In this document: positions 63,850-64,000 of the stretch, in pieces
Position numbering within the stretch: the first letter of the stretch is position 1
How the letters are laid out: each line of letters opens with the position of its first letter
Translations under genes and position numbers: made by a program
Source: Acidobacteriota bacterium
GTDB lineage: Bacteria; Acidobacteriota; Blastocatellia; UBA7656
Direction of reading: 5' to 3'
Length of the DNA stretch: 64,000 nucleotides
Assembly: GCA_038040445.1 (NCBI GenBank)
Contig: JBBPIG010000005.1
Coordinates: 73,690 to 137,689 of the forward strand
Notes under the pieces: model-generated
The model's database searches: none
What the model was told of the DNA's origin: nothing
What the model saw: only the letters and a program-made list of their open reading frames with translations

Positions 63850-64000
63850 CTAGTCGAGTTTGATCGCGATTACCACGCGTTCTCGCTTCATCAGCTTGCT
63901 GAAGACATTCCCAATCTTCTTCAGCAAGCCGTACTTCTCGTCAAGCAACCGGTGACCTTTCTCGGCTTCGGCGCCGTCAAGGATTCGCGCCCGGGCTTCG
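63850..64000 (-). CDS. C terminus of a PPOX-class flavin-dependent protein (partial)
   Basis: Last 49 residues, ending LLKKIGNVFSKLMKRERVVIAIKLD. The helix-strand end (R-E-R-V-V-I-A-I-K) is like the C terminus of PPOX-class F420/FMN-dependent oxidoreductases. The gene enters from the right edge, so start and motifs are not visible. Family assignment rests on a short tail and is tentative. Confidence 0.5.
   Translation of the reverse strand, partial: EARARILDGAEAEKGHRLLDEKYGLLKKIGNVFSKLMKRERVVIAIKLD

Overview
The window looks like a chromosomal segment of a GC-rich, aerobic, heterotrophic bacterium, most probably an Acidobacteriota/Blastocatellia-like lineage. That placement is inference from gene content: TPR and CHAT proteins, several secreted peptidases, cytochrome c/copper-monooxygenase-like proteins with a DUF3471-like tail, and a CusF-SCO copper protein. 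No rRNA or tRNA was seen to confirm it. Many intergenic spaces carry small palindromic repeats of at least four unrelated families.

Layout. 1-4.35 kb: a minus-strand 2-oxoacid dehydrogenase operon (Rieske protein, E3, E1 alpha, E1 beta, lipoyl E2 cut by the window edge). 5-11.4 kb: secreted peptidases of families M1, M28 and M16 (a catalytic/non-catalytic M16 pair). 11.7-20.5 kb: HU-like protein, hydrolase, ahcY-metK methyl cycle, stand-alone receiver, 3-hydroxyacyl-CoA dehydrogenase, TPR protein. 20.5-30 kb: small proteins, FmdB, rnc-lepB, TPR proteins and an HD phosphohydrolase. 30.3-32 kb: a MobB-like GTPase/ATPase overlapping moaA, followed by a decayed inverted copy of the 3' end of a second moaA.

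32-48 kb is accessory. A long minus-strand series holds an ECF sigma factor, a 1212-residue membrane TPR-CHAT protein with an anti-sigma-like N terminus, an AvrRpt2-type papain-like protease, an MepA-like murein endopeptidase and several unknown proteins. A quinol-type nitric oxide reductase and a truncated IS1-family transposase follow. 48-60.3 kb, between two diverged transposase remnants, carries a metallophosphoesterase-HAD gene pair, a zeta-toxin-like kinase with small overlapping partners, two paralogous cytochrome c/copper proteins, a CusF-SCO copper chaperone with a probable frameshift, and an SfiI-type restriction-modification pair.

The strongest candidate for something undescribed is at 60.8-61.2 kb. 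A near-consensus minus-strand promoter is followed by about 290 nt of leader containing three strong hairpins. The last is a nested stem ending in nine U residues, with a competing upstream hairpin, placed just before the gene for a receiver domain that has lost its phosphorylatable aspartate. An XRE regulator is divergently encoded, with a perfect inverted repeat between the two genes. The window closes with thrC, a zinc-ribbon/PilZ protein and the end of a likely flavin-oxidoreductase-fold gene.
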